Source: Pseudomonas parafulva (GTDB lineage: Bacteria > Pseudomonadota > Gammaproteobacteria > Pseudomonadales > Pseudomonadaceae). Taken from it: a stretch of 64,000 nucleotides of DNA. A program made the translations under genes and the position numbers. Below, one piece after another: positions 1-8,841 of this stretch (position 1 is its first letter; every line of letters starts with the position of its first letter). Below the pieces are notes generated by a model, which saw only the letters and a list, made by a program, of their open reading frames with translations, was not told the DNA's origin and searched no databases. Where the stretch lies: assembly GCF_000800255.1 (NCBI RefSeq), contig NZ_CP009747.1, positions 1,922,001 through 1,986,000 on the forward strand, written 5' to 3'.

Positions 1-1730
1 AGGGAGCGCTGCCGTTGCTGGTAGCGGGTCGACACTTGGCTGACGATGTGCACCTGTAGCTGCTCGGCACGAAAGGGCGCGGCGACCTCCAGCCAGCCGG
101 TGTGGGCGGGCATGCCCAGTAGATCGGCATAGAACCGTCGCGGGCCGAGGGTCGCCGAGAACAGCGTGACGCTGCGCGCGGCGGCCATGCGCGGTGCGAG
201 CAAGCGCGCAGGCACCACATTGCGCAGCGTCAGCGTCGCCAGCCGCCGGCGCCGGGGGCCGTTGCGCAGTTGAATGTCGAACAGGAAGTGTTCGTCGAAC
301 AGCTCCGCCACGCGGGTGAACTGCAGGAGCTGGAAATAGAACTGCAACACCTGTGGATCGACTTGGGCAGGCATCTGTTCCAGGTGCTCCTGGATCACCC
401 CGGTACACTGCTGCAATGCCCTGATGAAGGCGTCGGGGACCGGCTCGCTGGCGTGATAGGGGGCCTGTTGCTCTTTGTACAGGGCGTTCCATTGACGATT
501 GAGGCGCTCCAGCACAGTGGTCAATCCGGCCGGTTTGCGTTGTCGCAGCGCCATCAACTGACCCTGATCGAGACTGGCGCTGTACATGGCCCTACCGCGC
601 TCGACCAGGTTGTGCGCTTCGTCCACCAGCACCGCCACGCGCCACTGGTTGAGCTGGGTCAGGCCGAATAGCAGCGCGTGGGCATCGAAGTAGTAGTTGT
701 AGTCGGCAACCACCACGTCAACCCAACGCGCCATCTCCTGCCCCAGGTAGTAAGGACAGACCTCATGGGCCAGGGCCACCTCGCGCAGCGCGGCGCGATC
801 GAGCAGCGGCACGTGCGACGCCGCCTCGCGCGCCGCCGGCAGACGATCGTAAAAGCCCTTAGCCAGTGGGCAGGACTCGCCGTGGCAAGCGCGGTCGGGA
901 TACTCGCAAGCTTTGTCCCGGGCAATCAGCTCCAGCGCTCGCAGCCCAGGTTGTGCGGTGGCGGCGCTGATCTGGCGCAGTGCATCGAGCGCCAGAGCCC
1001 GGCCCGGGGTCTTGGCCGTGAGGAAGAACAGTTTGTCCAGTTGCTGCGGGACCATGGCCTTGAGCAGCGGGAACAGCGTACCGAGTGTCTTGCCGATGCC
1101 GGTGCTGGCCTGGGCCATCAGACAGCGCCCGGTGGCGACCGCCTTGTACAGGGTTTCGGCCAACTGCCGCTGGCCCTGGCGAAACTGCGGGTAAGGAAAC
1201 GCCAGACGTTGCAAGTCGCGGTTGCGTTCGGCCTGGCGCAGGCGCTGGGCCTGGGCCCAGCCAATGTAGCGCTGGCACAGCGTCTCGAAGAAACGCTGCA
1301 GATCGTCGGCCTGCTGCTGCTCGCTGAACAGCGTCTGGCGGTCGCTGTCGATGTCCAGGTAGACCAGGGTGACCTCCATCTGCGCCAGCCCTCGCGACTG
1401 ACACAACAGCCAGGCATAGACCCTGGCCTGGGCCCAGTGCAGTTGGCGGTGGTTGTCCGGCTGGCGGGCCAAGTCGCCACGGTGGGTCTTGATCTCTTCC
1501 ACGCGATTGCGCACCGGATCGTAGCCGTCGGCGCGGCCACGCACACGCAAACCTTGGTACTCGCTTTCGAGCGACACCTCCGACTGATAGCCGGGGTCGC
1601 GGCGTGCAACCACCTGTCGATGGCCTTCCATGCCTTGCTGGGCGGTGGGCGACGGGGTGAAACGCAGGTCCAGATCGCCCACCTTGGCGGCGAACTCGCA
1701 CAGTGCTCGGACGGCCACGCTCAGGCTCAC
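1..1730 (-). CDS. DinG/Rad3-family ATP-dependent DNA helicase, N-terminal part
   Basis: Superfamily 2 iron-sulfur helicase, predicted to unwind DNA during repair. The frame was translated from a GTG start at 1730 and stays open to the window edge (about 576 codons), so the C-terminal motifs are missing. A PD-(D/E)XK-like N-terminal stretch (VEEIKTHRGDLARQPDNHRQ) precedes the helicase core. The Walker A motif is QASTGIGKT, followed by a four-cysteine Fe-S region (C-x7-C-x4-C, then CPYY), a VADYNYYFD block and a DEAH box (VLVDEAHNLVERG). These are diagnostic of XPD/DinG/Rad3 helicases. The GTG overlaps the TGA of the upstream FAN1-like gene by four bases (GTGA), so the two are translationally coupled and probably act together. 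Family assignment is firm; the exact subfamily is inference. Confidence 0.9.
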   Translation of the reverse strand, partial: MSLSVAVRALCEFAAKVGDLDLRFTPSPTAQQGMEGHRQVVARRDPGYQSEVSLESEYQGLRVRGRADGYDPVRNRVEEIKTHRGDLARQPDNHRQLHWAQARVYAWLLCQSRGLAQMEVTLVYLDIDSDRQTLFSEQQQADDLQRFFETLCQRYIGWAQAQRLRQAERNRDLQRLAFPYPQFRQGQRQLAETLYKAVATGRCLMAQASTGIGKTLGTLFPLLKAMVPQQLDKLFFLTAKTPGRALALDALRQISAATAQPGLRALELIARDKACEYPDRACHGESCPLAKGFYDRLPAAREAASHVPLLDRAALREVALAHEVCPYYLGQEMARWVDVVVADYNYYFDAHALLFGLTQLNQWRVAVLVDEAHNLVERGRAMYSASLDQGQLMALRQRKPAGLTTVLERLNRQWNALYKEQQAPYHASEPVPDAFIRALQQCTGVIQEHLEQMPAQVDPQVLQFYFQLLQFTRVAELFDEHFLFDIQLRNGPRRRRLATLTLRNVVPARLLAPRMAAARSVTLFSATLGPRRFYADLLGMPAHTGWLEVAAPFRAEQLQVHIVSQVSTRYQQRQRS

Positions 1731-3403
1731 GCCACCGCCTCGCACCAACGCACATGACACACCGCCACCGGCATGGCGTGCTCCCGACAGAACTCCAGCC
1801 AGCGCAACTGGTTGTCCTGCAGGCGATCGCCCGGCCCCTTGACCTCGATCATCTGGTAGCGCGCCTGTTCGGGCCAGAACTGGATCAGATCGGGCATGCC
1901 GGTGCGATTGTTGCGAATGTCCTGCAACAGCCGCACGAAGCAGTGCTTCAGATGCTGCGCCGGCACACAGGCCAGCGCTTGCTCGATCAGGTTTTCATTC
2001 AGCGCGGCCCAGAATACGAAGGGCGACTGCAACCCGTATTTGGCGGCGAAGCGGTCGCGGATGGTCTGGCGATAGCGACCGTCGTCGAGCTGAGCGAAGC
2101 AGGCCTCGAACAACGCGGCGCGGCGGGTCTGGAAGTCGTCGTCGTGAAGGTCCTGCGGCGCGGCTTGGTAAGGGTGGAAGAAGGCGCCGGGCAGCGGCGC
2201 GAAAACCGCCTCCCAGCACAGCAGGCCGAACAGGCTGTTGAACAGGGTGTTCTCCACATAGTGCACCTCGCCCCCGGACTGCTGCAGATGCGCACGCACG
2301 GCACGCTCGACGCCTTGCCCGGCACTGTCCAGAGGCAATTGCAGCTCGATCAGTTCCTGCACCGCCGAAGCCCTGCGCCGATGCGGTGGCCCGCCGAGCT
2401 TGCGGTTCAGGCGCGGCAGCATGCGCGCCAGTGCCTGCACCTCCAGCGGGTTGGCCGGCGCCTGGGCCATGTGCCGAGCAAGTGCATGCGCCCTCTCCCA
2501 CTGCTCGCTGCGCTCGAACACCCGCACCCGACGAATCCGCGCCTGCGGGTGGGCGAGCCCTTCATACACCGCAGCCGCCTGCGCCCAGTCACCCAGGCGC
2601 TCACAGCGCTGGCCGATGGCATACAGCAACCGGGTGCGGCGCCGCGCCAGCCAAGGGTTGTCACTGACCAGACGACCCAACAGCAGCACCAGCCCCTCCG
2701 GCGCCTCGCCCTGCTCCAGTCGCTCGGCGCAGGCGTGCAGCGCCATGGCCAGATCGACATCGGCGCGCTGGCGCAGGGCGCGCGAGTCGCGGCTGAAGCT
2801 GACCTGCTCGTAGCGCAGCAGCCCCAGATCGGCCAGCACGAATTCGGACCAGTCCTGATACAGGTTGCCGAAGAACAACAAGCGTAAGCGGTCGCACAAC
2901 GGTTGCAGGCGCCAATGCAGGATGCGCACCGGCGCCTCGGCGTACCAGGCGTGCAACGGGCGCTCGACCAATTCCAGCGCTTGCAGCTCAGCCAAAAGTC
3001 GCGCTTTGGTGGCCTTGGGCTGGCTGAGGTGGCCGGCGAAGCAGCACGCGAGTTCGTCCTTGCGCAGCAGCGCGAACAACTGCTCCAACGTCAGCACCGG
3101 TTCTGCACAGACCCAGCCGAGGCTCAGCAACGGCGCCAGGGCCTGGGCGGTATCGCCGATCTCGGCATAGTGCAGGCGATCATCGCGAAACAGCTCGCCC
3201 TTGCGCATCACCATGCGCACCAGCAGGGCCTGGGCAGGCTGGGGCAGGCCTGCAAACTGTACGAGAAACGCCTGATCTTCGGCATCGAGCAGGTCGGCAT
3301 AACGTTGCTCGACCCAGCGCAGCACTTGCCGGAAGTTGTGCAGGTAATAGAACGGGTCGTCGACGGAGTGGGCAATCACGGCGAAGGATCGGAAGCTGAA
3401 CAA
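1727..3403 (-). CDS. fan1: FAN1-like VRR-NUC structure-specific nuclease
   Basis: Flap endonuclease/5' exonuclease of the Fanconi-associated nuclease family, linked in bacteria and eukaryotes to interstrand crosslink processing. Length (about 550 residues) matches bacterial FAN1. The N-terminal part (YYLHNFRQVLRWVEQRY) matches the start of Pseudomonas FAN1. A helical SAP/TPR-like middle follows, then the C-terminal VRR-NUC domain with the PD-(D/E)XK core: GMPDL, then MIEVKGPGD and LQDNQLRWLEF. The frame opens with TTG at 3403; GTG at 3379 is equally possible and neither has a good ribosome site, so the start is uncertain. It overlaps the downstream helicase by four bases. The family call is from recognition; coupling is seen directly. 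Confidence 0.9.
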   Translation of the reverse strand: MFSFRSFAVIAHSVDDPFYYLHNFRQVLRWVEQRYADLLDAEDQAFLVQFAGLPQPAQALLVRMVMRKGELFRDDRLHYAEIGDTAQALAPLLSLGWVCAEPVLTLEQLFALLRKDELACCFAGHLSQPKATKARLLAELQALELVERPLHAWYAEAPVRILHWRLQPLCDRLRLLFFGNLYQDWSEFVLADLGLLRYEQVSFSRDSRALRQRADVDLAMALHACAERLEQGEAPEGLVLLLGRLVSDNPWLARRRTRLLYAIGQRCERLGDWAQAAAVYEGLAHPQARIRRVRVFERSEQWERAHALARHMAQAPANPLEVQALARMLPRLNRKLGGPPHRRRASAVQELIELQLPLDSAGQGVERAVRAHLQQSGGEVHYVENTLFNSLFGLLCWEAVFAPLPGAFFHPYQAAPQDLHDDDFQTRRAALFEACFAQLDDGRYRQTIRDRFAAKYGLQSPFVFWAALNENLIEQALACVPAQHLKHCFVRLLQDIRNNRTGMPDLIQFWPEQARYQMIEVKGPGDRLQDNQLRWLEFCREHAMPVAVCHVRWCEAVA

Positions 3404-3460
3404 AGAAGCACTGGTTATACATACAGATCGCCGATTCTGGCAAGCGCGCCGGATCGGCGG

Positions 3461-4810
3461 TCATCCCGCAACCGGCTGGTCGGCACCGTGGAGGTCTGAC
3501 AAGGCTCGGGCCAGCTCCGCGAGCGCCTGACCCAGTGCCGCTGCATCGTCGCCCTCCCAGCTCAGCGCCAGGCACTGTCCAAACAGCCCCTGCACACTGA
3601 ACCGAGTACCGGCAAGCACCCGCAGCGCCGGACTGTGCAGGCGGGCGCAGAGGCTATCGATGTCGATGGAACGATGCAAACGGCACCATAGCGTGTATCC
3701 GCCCTGCGGTGCAGCATAGGCCAGCCAGTCACCGAGGTGGTGCTGATCCATCAACTGGCAGAGTGTCGCCATGCGCCCTCGCAGCGTCGATCGGACCTGC
3801 TCAAGCTGGCTGTCCAGATCGGACCGGCTCAGCACACGCGCCAAAGCCAACACACGTCGGGGTGGAAGCCGGAAGTTGCGCCGCGCGATGGCTTCGCGCA
3901 CCTCAGCATGCGGGCTGAGCAGATAGGCAATGGGGGCTTCTGCGCCGACAATCGCCTCCAATGTGCCGTGCACCAACAGCCGGCGCGGGTCCACCCAATC
4001 GCGAAGGTGCGATGCCGGCGATCCTGCGAAACACTGTTCGCTGTCCTGTTCGCTCTCCAGCAGCCAAACCCCATGAAGGCCCAGCAAGCGTGCCAACTCG
4101 CGTTGTTCGTCAGGCGAAAGCCAGCGCCCGGGCGGGCTGGCAAGGCAGGCGGGCATTACTACCAAGTGCACCTTTTCCGCCTCCAGCAGCCGCGCCAGTG
4201 CGTCGAAGTCCGGCACCTCAAGGGGCCACTCCACAATCCGCATGTCCAATTGCTCAAGCACCTGAACGTCTCGTGCGCAACAGGGCGTGGCCACCAGGAT
4301 CGTGCTGCCCTGCAGATTCAAGGCGTGCAACGAGGTATAGAGCAATGCCGGTAAGTCGGGCGACAGACTGACGTCTTCGGCCCGCCAGTAACGGCTTGAT
4401 GAATGCGTCAGCCGCGCGGCAATCGCGCGGCGCAGCACCGCCTGAGCGACCCGCTCCTCCTGCGCCTGACCACCCAGCCGCCGCTCGTGGGCCAACAGCA
4501 ACGGTTCGAGGGTCGCACAGGGTGGCGGGGAACCGCTCAAAGGCAGGACCTGGTGATGAACTGTCTCATTGGGCCCCAGGTGCGCGGGTCGAGCGTAATA
4601 GCCCGACTTGGGCACCGTATGTACGCGACCCTCGGCCTCCAGCAGGCTGTAGGCGCACTGCACGGTAGCCAGCGAAACGCGCAGCCGTCGTGCCAAATCG
4701 CGCAACGAAGGCAGACGTTCATCCTCAGCCCCCCGCATTTGCGTGATCTGCGTCAGCAGATAGCGATAGACCGCCTGATAGGCGAACTCCCCACGTACCG
4801 AACGCCCCAT
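3461..4810 (-). CDS. MocR-like GntR-family regulator with degenerate aminotransferase domain
   Basis: Predicted cytoplasmic transcription regulator. Residues 1-75 form a GntR winged helix (LPSLRDLARRLRVSLATVQCAY, then EGRVHTVPKSGYYARP). The rest has the length and layout of a fold-type I aminotransferase domain, as in MocR proteins. Two hallmarks are altered. The usual EDDYDSEF-like stretch reads LLESEQDSEQ, and the region that normally holds the PLP-binding lysine (GSFSK in active proteins) reads VHGTLEAIVGAEAPI with no lysine. PLP binding is therefore doubtful, an inference from motif reading. ATG at 4810 shares one base with the TGA of the gene upstream, so the two are co-translated and this regulator probably serves that gene or its target. 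Confidence 0.75.
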   Translation of the reverse strand: MGRSVRGEFAYQAVYRYLLTQITQMRGAEDERLPSLRDLARRLRVSLATVQCAYSLLEAEGRVHTVPKSGYYARPAHLGPNETVHHQVLPLSGSPPPCATLEPLLLAHERRLGGQAQEERVAQAVLRRAIAARLTHSSSRYWRAEDVSLSPDLPALLYTSLHALNLQGSTILVATPCCARDVQVLEQLDMRIVEWPLEVPDFDALARLLEAEKVHLVVMPACLASPPGRWLSPDEQRELARLLGLHGVWLLESEQDSEQCFAGSPASHLRDWVDPRRLLVHGTLEAIVGAEAPIAYLLSPHAEVREAIARRNFRLPPRRVLALARVLSRSDLDSQLEQVRSTLRGRMATLCQLMDQHHLGDWLAYAAPQGGYTLWCRLHRSIDIDSLCARLHSPALRVLAGTRFSVQGLFGQCLALSWEGDDAAALGQALAELARALSDLHGADQPVAG

Positions 4811-6162
4811 CAGCAGGCAATCGGCGCGGTGACGCCTACGCGCAGCATCGGTGGTAGCACCAGGCGCAGACGCGCATCGCGGCGAGCCACTCGGTGCATC
4901 AGCCGCGCGGCCGTCGGCTCGATACGTCCGTTATAGATACCGCGCAGTTGAGCCAGGCTCAGCCCACTGGTATCGAGCAACCACTGCACCACCGCTTCCG
5001 GGCACGGCTCGCCCTGAAGCGCCCGGTGCAGATACGGCAGCGCCACACGCATGGCCGGATGACAGCGCTGGACGAAGGCCGCCAATCCTTCGCCTCGCTC
5101 GGCAAAGGGGGCGAACAGCAGGCAGGTGGACTGAACGTCGTCGATGCCGAAAGCGCGCTGGAGCATGGCGTGCCCTGGCTCGCTTGCCAACCACGCGGTA
5201 TCGCTGGCGCTTCCCAGCCAGTGGGTGCGCAGGCGTTGCAAGTGCGCCAGATAGGCAGGATCGGAGAACGCGGCCAGAGGTGTCGGGCTGGCAGATGATG
5301 CCGCGCCGAGGCCCAGCGCCTCGACCAGATGATCATCGTCGCGCCGCTCGTTGAGCAGGTCATCGACGGCGATGATGCGCAGCGCCAATTTGCCGTTACG
5401 TCCGTAAGGCACAGGATCCGGCCGCTGCAGCGGAGAGGCTAGCGTGCAGTGCATGCGCCCGAGCAACTCGCACAAGGCACCTGCACAGCGATGCAAGGCC
5501 GCGTCACCACGCTCACCGCTGACACGCATGGCGGCGCGGCTCCAGGCCAGGAAGCGCTGACGCTGTCGCAGGGGCACGGCAGTGATCACGGCGCTGGGTT
5601 GCGCCACGCGCTGCAATAGCATGCGCACGGTATCGCCCAACTCCAGGTGCAAGCGACTGCCCAGCACCGCCTCAGGCTGGCCTGCACACAAGTGGCCGAA
5701 CATCAGCAAGGCGTCGCGGTCGGCTTGCTGCGACTCGGCTGTACACGAAGGGTCGCGACTGAACGGCTGCACGTAGCCTGCACCTGCCAGCAGCAACTCG
5801 ACCCGCGGGTCGTCATGCAGAAACAGTGCGCCGAAGGTTCGTTCCAGGTGGTCGAGCAGCGTGTCGGTCAATGCCGGTCTGGCATTGACGACCACTTGCA
5901 GGCGAAAGGTCTCAGGGCCGCGCAAGGCAATACTCAGTTGCGCCGCCCGTAGAAACGCCAACAGACTGACATTGCTGCGGTCGTGCCCCAGCAACACCAA
6001 CAGCCGGAAATCGCGCAGATACTCGACGCCGCCAGCCGACACCAGCAGCCGCTGAATCATCAACTGAACCGAGGCACGCTGGGCTTGGGTCATATGGTCG
6101 AGCAACCGCTCCAGCACTTGCTGATAGATGTAGTGCATTGCTTGATCATGGATACTGCTCAT
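4810..6162 (-). CDS. Unrecognised 450-residue protein in operon with MocR-like regulator
   Basis: Not recognised. The frame opens at a TTG at 6189, but an internal ATG at 6162 has GGAG eight bases upstream and is the better start. The protein is leucine- and arginine-rich, helical in appearance, with no signal peptide or clear membrane segments. Near residues 45-60 there is a hydrophobic strand then DRSN (LLVLLGHDRSN), and near residue 75 another (FRLQVVVNARP), which look like strands of an alpha/beta fold. No nucleotide-binding loop or metal motif was found. It is the first gene of a two-gene unit with the MocR-like regulator and follows a long AT-rich region that could hold its promoter. 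Confidence 0.6.
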   Translation of the reverse strand: MSSIHDQAMHYIYQQVLERLLDHMTQAQRASVQLMIQRLLVSAGGVEYLRDFRLLVLLGHDRSNVSLLAFLRAAQLSIALRGPETFRLQVVVNARPALTDTLLDHLERTFGALFLHDDPRVELLLAGAGYVQPFSRDPSCTAESQQADRDALLMFGHLCAGQPEAVLGSRLHLELGDTVRMLLQRVAQPSAVITAVPLRQRQRFLAWSRAAMRVSGERGDAALHRCAGALCELLGRMHCTLASPLQRPDPVPYGRNGKLALRIIAVDDLLNERRDDDHLVEALGLGAASSASPTPLAAFSDPAYLAHLQRLRTHWLGSASDTAWLASEPGHAMLQRAFGIDDVQSTCLLFAPFAERGEGLAAFVQRCHPAMRVALPYLHRALQGEPCPEAVVQWLLDTSGLSLAQLRGIYNGRIEPTAARLMHRVARRDARLRLVLPPMLRVGVTAPIAC

Positions 6163-6620
6163 GTGTTCCACTCCATTCCTTGAGCGCAATAAAGCCTCGG
6201 GTCATCGAACTGCTGAATATGCTTTGTTCAGCATTCCGGAGATTTCCTACAGCTAACTAGGAAAACTTGAAGCAGCTTCTCGCAACTATTTTGGGTTAGT
6301 GACGCGCCACAGCTTCAATCCCCGCGCTCGCTAGCCGAAAACTGAAGCAACTGGCCACTCCGCAGGCGTTCAGCCTGGGTGTCACAGGGCCATTATCGAG
6401 GGTTGTACGCTGAATAACAGATACAGATGAGCGTAAAAAAACCATTCAGATAGTCGTAATTCAAAGGTGACTATAGAGATTAAGCCCCTTGTTTAAGGAT
6501 ATGAGCCGCCGCATGAGATGCCGATAATATTGCATGCGTTTTAGATATCAGATACACACTAAATATTTGTAGGAAGTTTCAGTGCTTGACCAGCAAACGA
6601 ACAGTCTATGCGCATCAATG
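6163..6620. other. Non-coding AT-rich intergenic stretch
   Basis: About 460 bases between the unknown operon and the mexS terminator. It is clearly richer in A+T than its surroundings. A short inverted repeat (CTGAA-N9-TTCAG) lies near 6212-6230, just upstream of the minus-strand gene starting at 6162. No convincing ORF, RNA gene or repeat family was found. Confidence 0.4.
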
Positions 6621-6682
6621 CAAAAAGCCGCCCCTGTAACCCCGCGCCCGACAGGGCACATAGTGGGATTACAGGGGCGGCT
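6621..6682 (-). terminator. Rho-independent terminator of mexS
   Basis: A 14-bp perfect stem (AGCCGCCCCTGTAA at 6626-6639 pairing with 6669-6682) can be extended by CCC/GGG after a one-base mismatch. On the minus strand it is followed by TTTTT (6625-6622). It lies 33 bases downstream of the mexS stop codon. Confidence 0.85.
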
Positions 6683-6714
6683 GTCGGGGGCACCCAATCA
6701 GCGCATCGCTTCGA

Positions 6715-7740
6715 TCAGGGGGCGGCCCCCAAGTCCAGCACGATTCGTCCGCCGCACGGGCAATCATCCATGAGGCGGTGCGCCTGCACGAAATCATCGA
6801 AGGGAAAGACCCTGATGATCTGTGGCGTCAGCAGTTTGTCGGCAGTGAACTGGTTGATATCGCGCAGCGCGCGCTGCATCGCCACCTGATCCTGAGCAAT
6901 GCCCAGCTCAGGCTTGCCGGTGAAGTTGCCGATGCAGTGCACATGGAACTGGATGTTCTTCTGAAACGCCGCACACGCCGGGAAAGGCGTCTGGTTGCCG
7001 CCTTGCAGGCCATAAAGCACCAGGCTGCCACGCGGCGCAAGGACATCGCCGAGCAGTGACATCTGCGGACCGCCCATGCCGTCGAGCACCATATCCACGC
7101 CGCGGCCATCGGTGTACTTGCCGATCTGCATCAGCAAGTCCTGCTCTTCGGTGACGATCACCTTGTCAGCGCCCAAGCCCAGCAGATAGTCGCGCTGCTC
7201 GGGCTCCTTGGTGGCCGCGATCACCTTCAGGCCCAGGGCCTTGCCCAATTGCACGAAAGCCGGGCCTGCGCAGTGGCTGGCATCGGTCACCAGCGCCGAC
7301 TGCCCGGCCTTGGCCCGTGCCAGGTCGACATAGGCGAAATAGGCGATCAGCAGCGGCGTGTAGTGCACGCTCGCTTCGATGGGCGTCAAATGTTCGGGGT
7401 AGCGGGTGATGGCCGTGCGCGGCAAAACGATGACATCGCCGTACACCGGATGCTCGTTCGGGCTGGTGGCCGGGAAGCTGGCGACGCGGTCGCCCACCGC
7501 GATGTCATCGACACCCTCGCCGACCTGGGTCACCACCCCGGCCATTTCATGACCGATACCGGCCGGCAGTCGCGCGTGGGACGGCGCCAGGTTCTGCCGC
7601 CAGAGCACGTCGTACCAACTCAGGCCAATGGCCTGGACGCGCACCTGGACTTCGCCGGCCGCCGGCGACGGCTCGGGCTGCTCTTCGCAGCGCAGCACGT
7701 CGGCCGGGCCGAACTTGTGGAACCGGATCATGCGGGACAT
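6715..7740 (-). CDS. mexS: MexS-like zinc-free quinone oxidoreductase/alcohol dehydrogenase
   Basis: Medium-chain dehydrogenase of 341 residues, close to the length of P. aeruginosa MexS. The N-terminal MSRMIRFHKFGPADVLRCEE matches that protein as remembered. A GroES-like domain (LSWYDVLWRQNL, GIGHEMAGVV, VGDRVA) is followed by a Rossmann domain with an atypical glycine motif (ASHCAGPAFVQLGKALG). In P. aeruginosa, MexS is thought to remove a metabolic or electrophilic signal that activates MexT, so loss of mexS switches on MexEF-OprN. Here it is divergent from mexT with a 186-base gap, the classical arrangement. A strong terminator follows. Function rests on homology and synteny. Confidence 0.87.
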   Translation of the reverse strand: MSRMIRFHKFGPADVLRCEEQPEPSPAAGEVQVRVQAIGLSWYDVLWRQNLAPSHARLPAGIGHEMAGVVTQVGEGVDDIAVGDRVASFPATSPNEHPVYGDVIVLPRTAITRYPEHLTPIEASVHYTPLLIAYFAYVDLARAKAGQSALVTDASHCAGPAFVQLGKALGLKVIAATKEPEQRDYLLGLGADKVIVTEEQDLLMQIGKYTDGRGVDMVLDGMGGPQMSLLGDVLAPRGSLVLYGLQGGNQTPFPACAAFQKNIQFHVHCIGNFTGKPELGIAQDQVAMQRALRDINQFTADKLLTPQIIRVFPFDDFVQAHRLMDDCPCGGRIVLDLGAAP

Positions 7741-7926
7741 CGCATACCTCGCCTGTGTGAATCTCGTATTACCACGAACTTTATCGGGGCTTTGCCGGTT
7801 AGACCATCAGTGGCCATTAATAGTCGACATGCCTGCGATTGATCCGAGGCCGGTAAATCCGTGCAGGTTAACAGCCTTTGGCCGTACTATTCATCCCGAC
7901 CCACCAGAGCAAGGCGACACGCACCG

Positions 7927-8841
7927 ATGAATCGCAACGACCTGCGCCGAGTAGACCTCAACCTGCTGATCGTGTTCGAAACGCTGATGCACGAGCGCAG
8001 CGTGACCCGCGCCGCCGAGAAATTGTTTCTCGGCCAGCCGGCGATCAGTGCGGCGCTGTCACGCCTGCGCAACCTGTTCGACGACCCGCTGTTCGTGCGT
8101 ACCGGCCGCAGCATGGAGCCCTCGGCCCGCGCCCAGGAGATCTTCGCCCTGCTCTCTCCCGCGCTGGACTCGATCTCCACCGCCGTCAGCCGCGCCGCCG
8201 AGTTCGACCCCGCCACCAGCACCTCGGTGTTTCGCATCGGCCTGTCCGACGACGCCGAATTCGCCCTACTGCCGCAGTTGCTCAAGCGGATCCGCGCCGA
8301 AGCGCCGGGCATCGTCCTGGTGGTGCGCCGGGTCAACTACCTGCTGATGCCCACCCTGCTGGCCTCCGGCGAAATCTCGGTGGGCGTCAGCTACACCGCC
8401 GACCTGCCCGCCAACGCCAAGCGCAAGGTCCTGCGCCGCAGCAAGCCCAAGCTGCTGCGCGCCGACAGCGTACCCGGCGCCCTGACCCTGGACGACTTCT
8501 GCGCCCGCCCGCACGCGCTGGTGTCGTTCGCCGGCGACCTGTCCGGCTTCATCGACGAAACCCTGGAAACCCTTGGCCGCAAGCGTCATGTGGTACTGGC
8601 CGTGCCCCAGTTCAACGGCCTGGGCACCCTGCTCGCGGGCACCGACATCATCGCCACCGTGCCTGACTACGCGGCAGAGACGCTCACCGCGGCGGGCGGA
8701 CTGCGAGCCGAGGACATGCCGCTGGACGTGCAGACGTTCGAGTTGCACATGGCGTGGCGTGGCGCGCAGGACAACGATCCGGCGGAGCGGTGGTTGCGGT
8801 CGCGGATACAGATGTTTTTTGGGGATCCTGACAGTCTCTAG
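7927..8841 (+). CDS. mexT: MexT, LysR-type regulator of the mexEF-oprN regulon
   Basis: The ATG at 7927 gives 304 residues, equal to the active form of P. aeruginosa MexT. The N-terminus MNRNDLRRVDLNLLIVFETL and the C-terminus WRGAQDNDPAERWLRSRI match that protein. The winged helix occupies residues 5-64 (SVTRAAEKLFLGQPAISAAL), followed by a LysR effector domain. MexT activates the MexEF-OprN efflux pump and mexS under disulfide or nitrosative stress. In P. aeruginosa mexEF-oprN follows directly; here an IS5-family element begins at the base after the stop codon, and no pump genes are in the window. An upstream extension of the frame to 7861 is possible but lacks family support. Confidence 0.92.
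   Translation: MNRNDLRRVDLNLLIVFETLMHERSVTRAAEKLFLGQPAISAALSRLRNLFDDPLFVRTGRSMEPSARAQEIFALLSPALDSISTAVSRAAEFDPATSTSVFRIGLSDDAEFALLPQLLKRIRAEAPGIVLVVRRVNYLLMPTLLASGEISVGVSYTADLPANAKRKVLRRSKPKLLRADSVPGALTLDDFCARPHALVSFAGDLSGFIDETLETLGRKRHVVLAVPQFNGLGTLLAGTDIIATVPDYAAETLTAAGGLRAEDMPLDVQTFELHMAWRGAQDNDPAERWLRSRIQMFFGDPDSL
8838..8841. repeat. Left target-site duplication (CTAG) of the IS5-family element
   Basis: CTAG flanks the left inverted repeat. It fits the YTAR target preference of many IS5-family elements and includes the mexT stop codon TAG. Confidence 0.85.

Noticed and set aside
270..1757. Long plus-strand open frames (133 and 359 codons) over the helicase
   Set aside because: They are antisense shadows of GC-rich coding sequence; the minus frame contains clear helicase motifs, the plus frames none.
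7741..7926. A MexT nod-box in the mexS-mexT spacer
   Set aside because: No sequence with the ATCA-N5-GTCGAT spacing could be found, only scattered half-sites.
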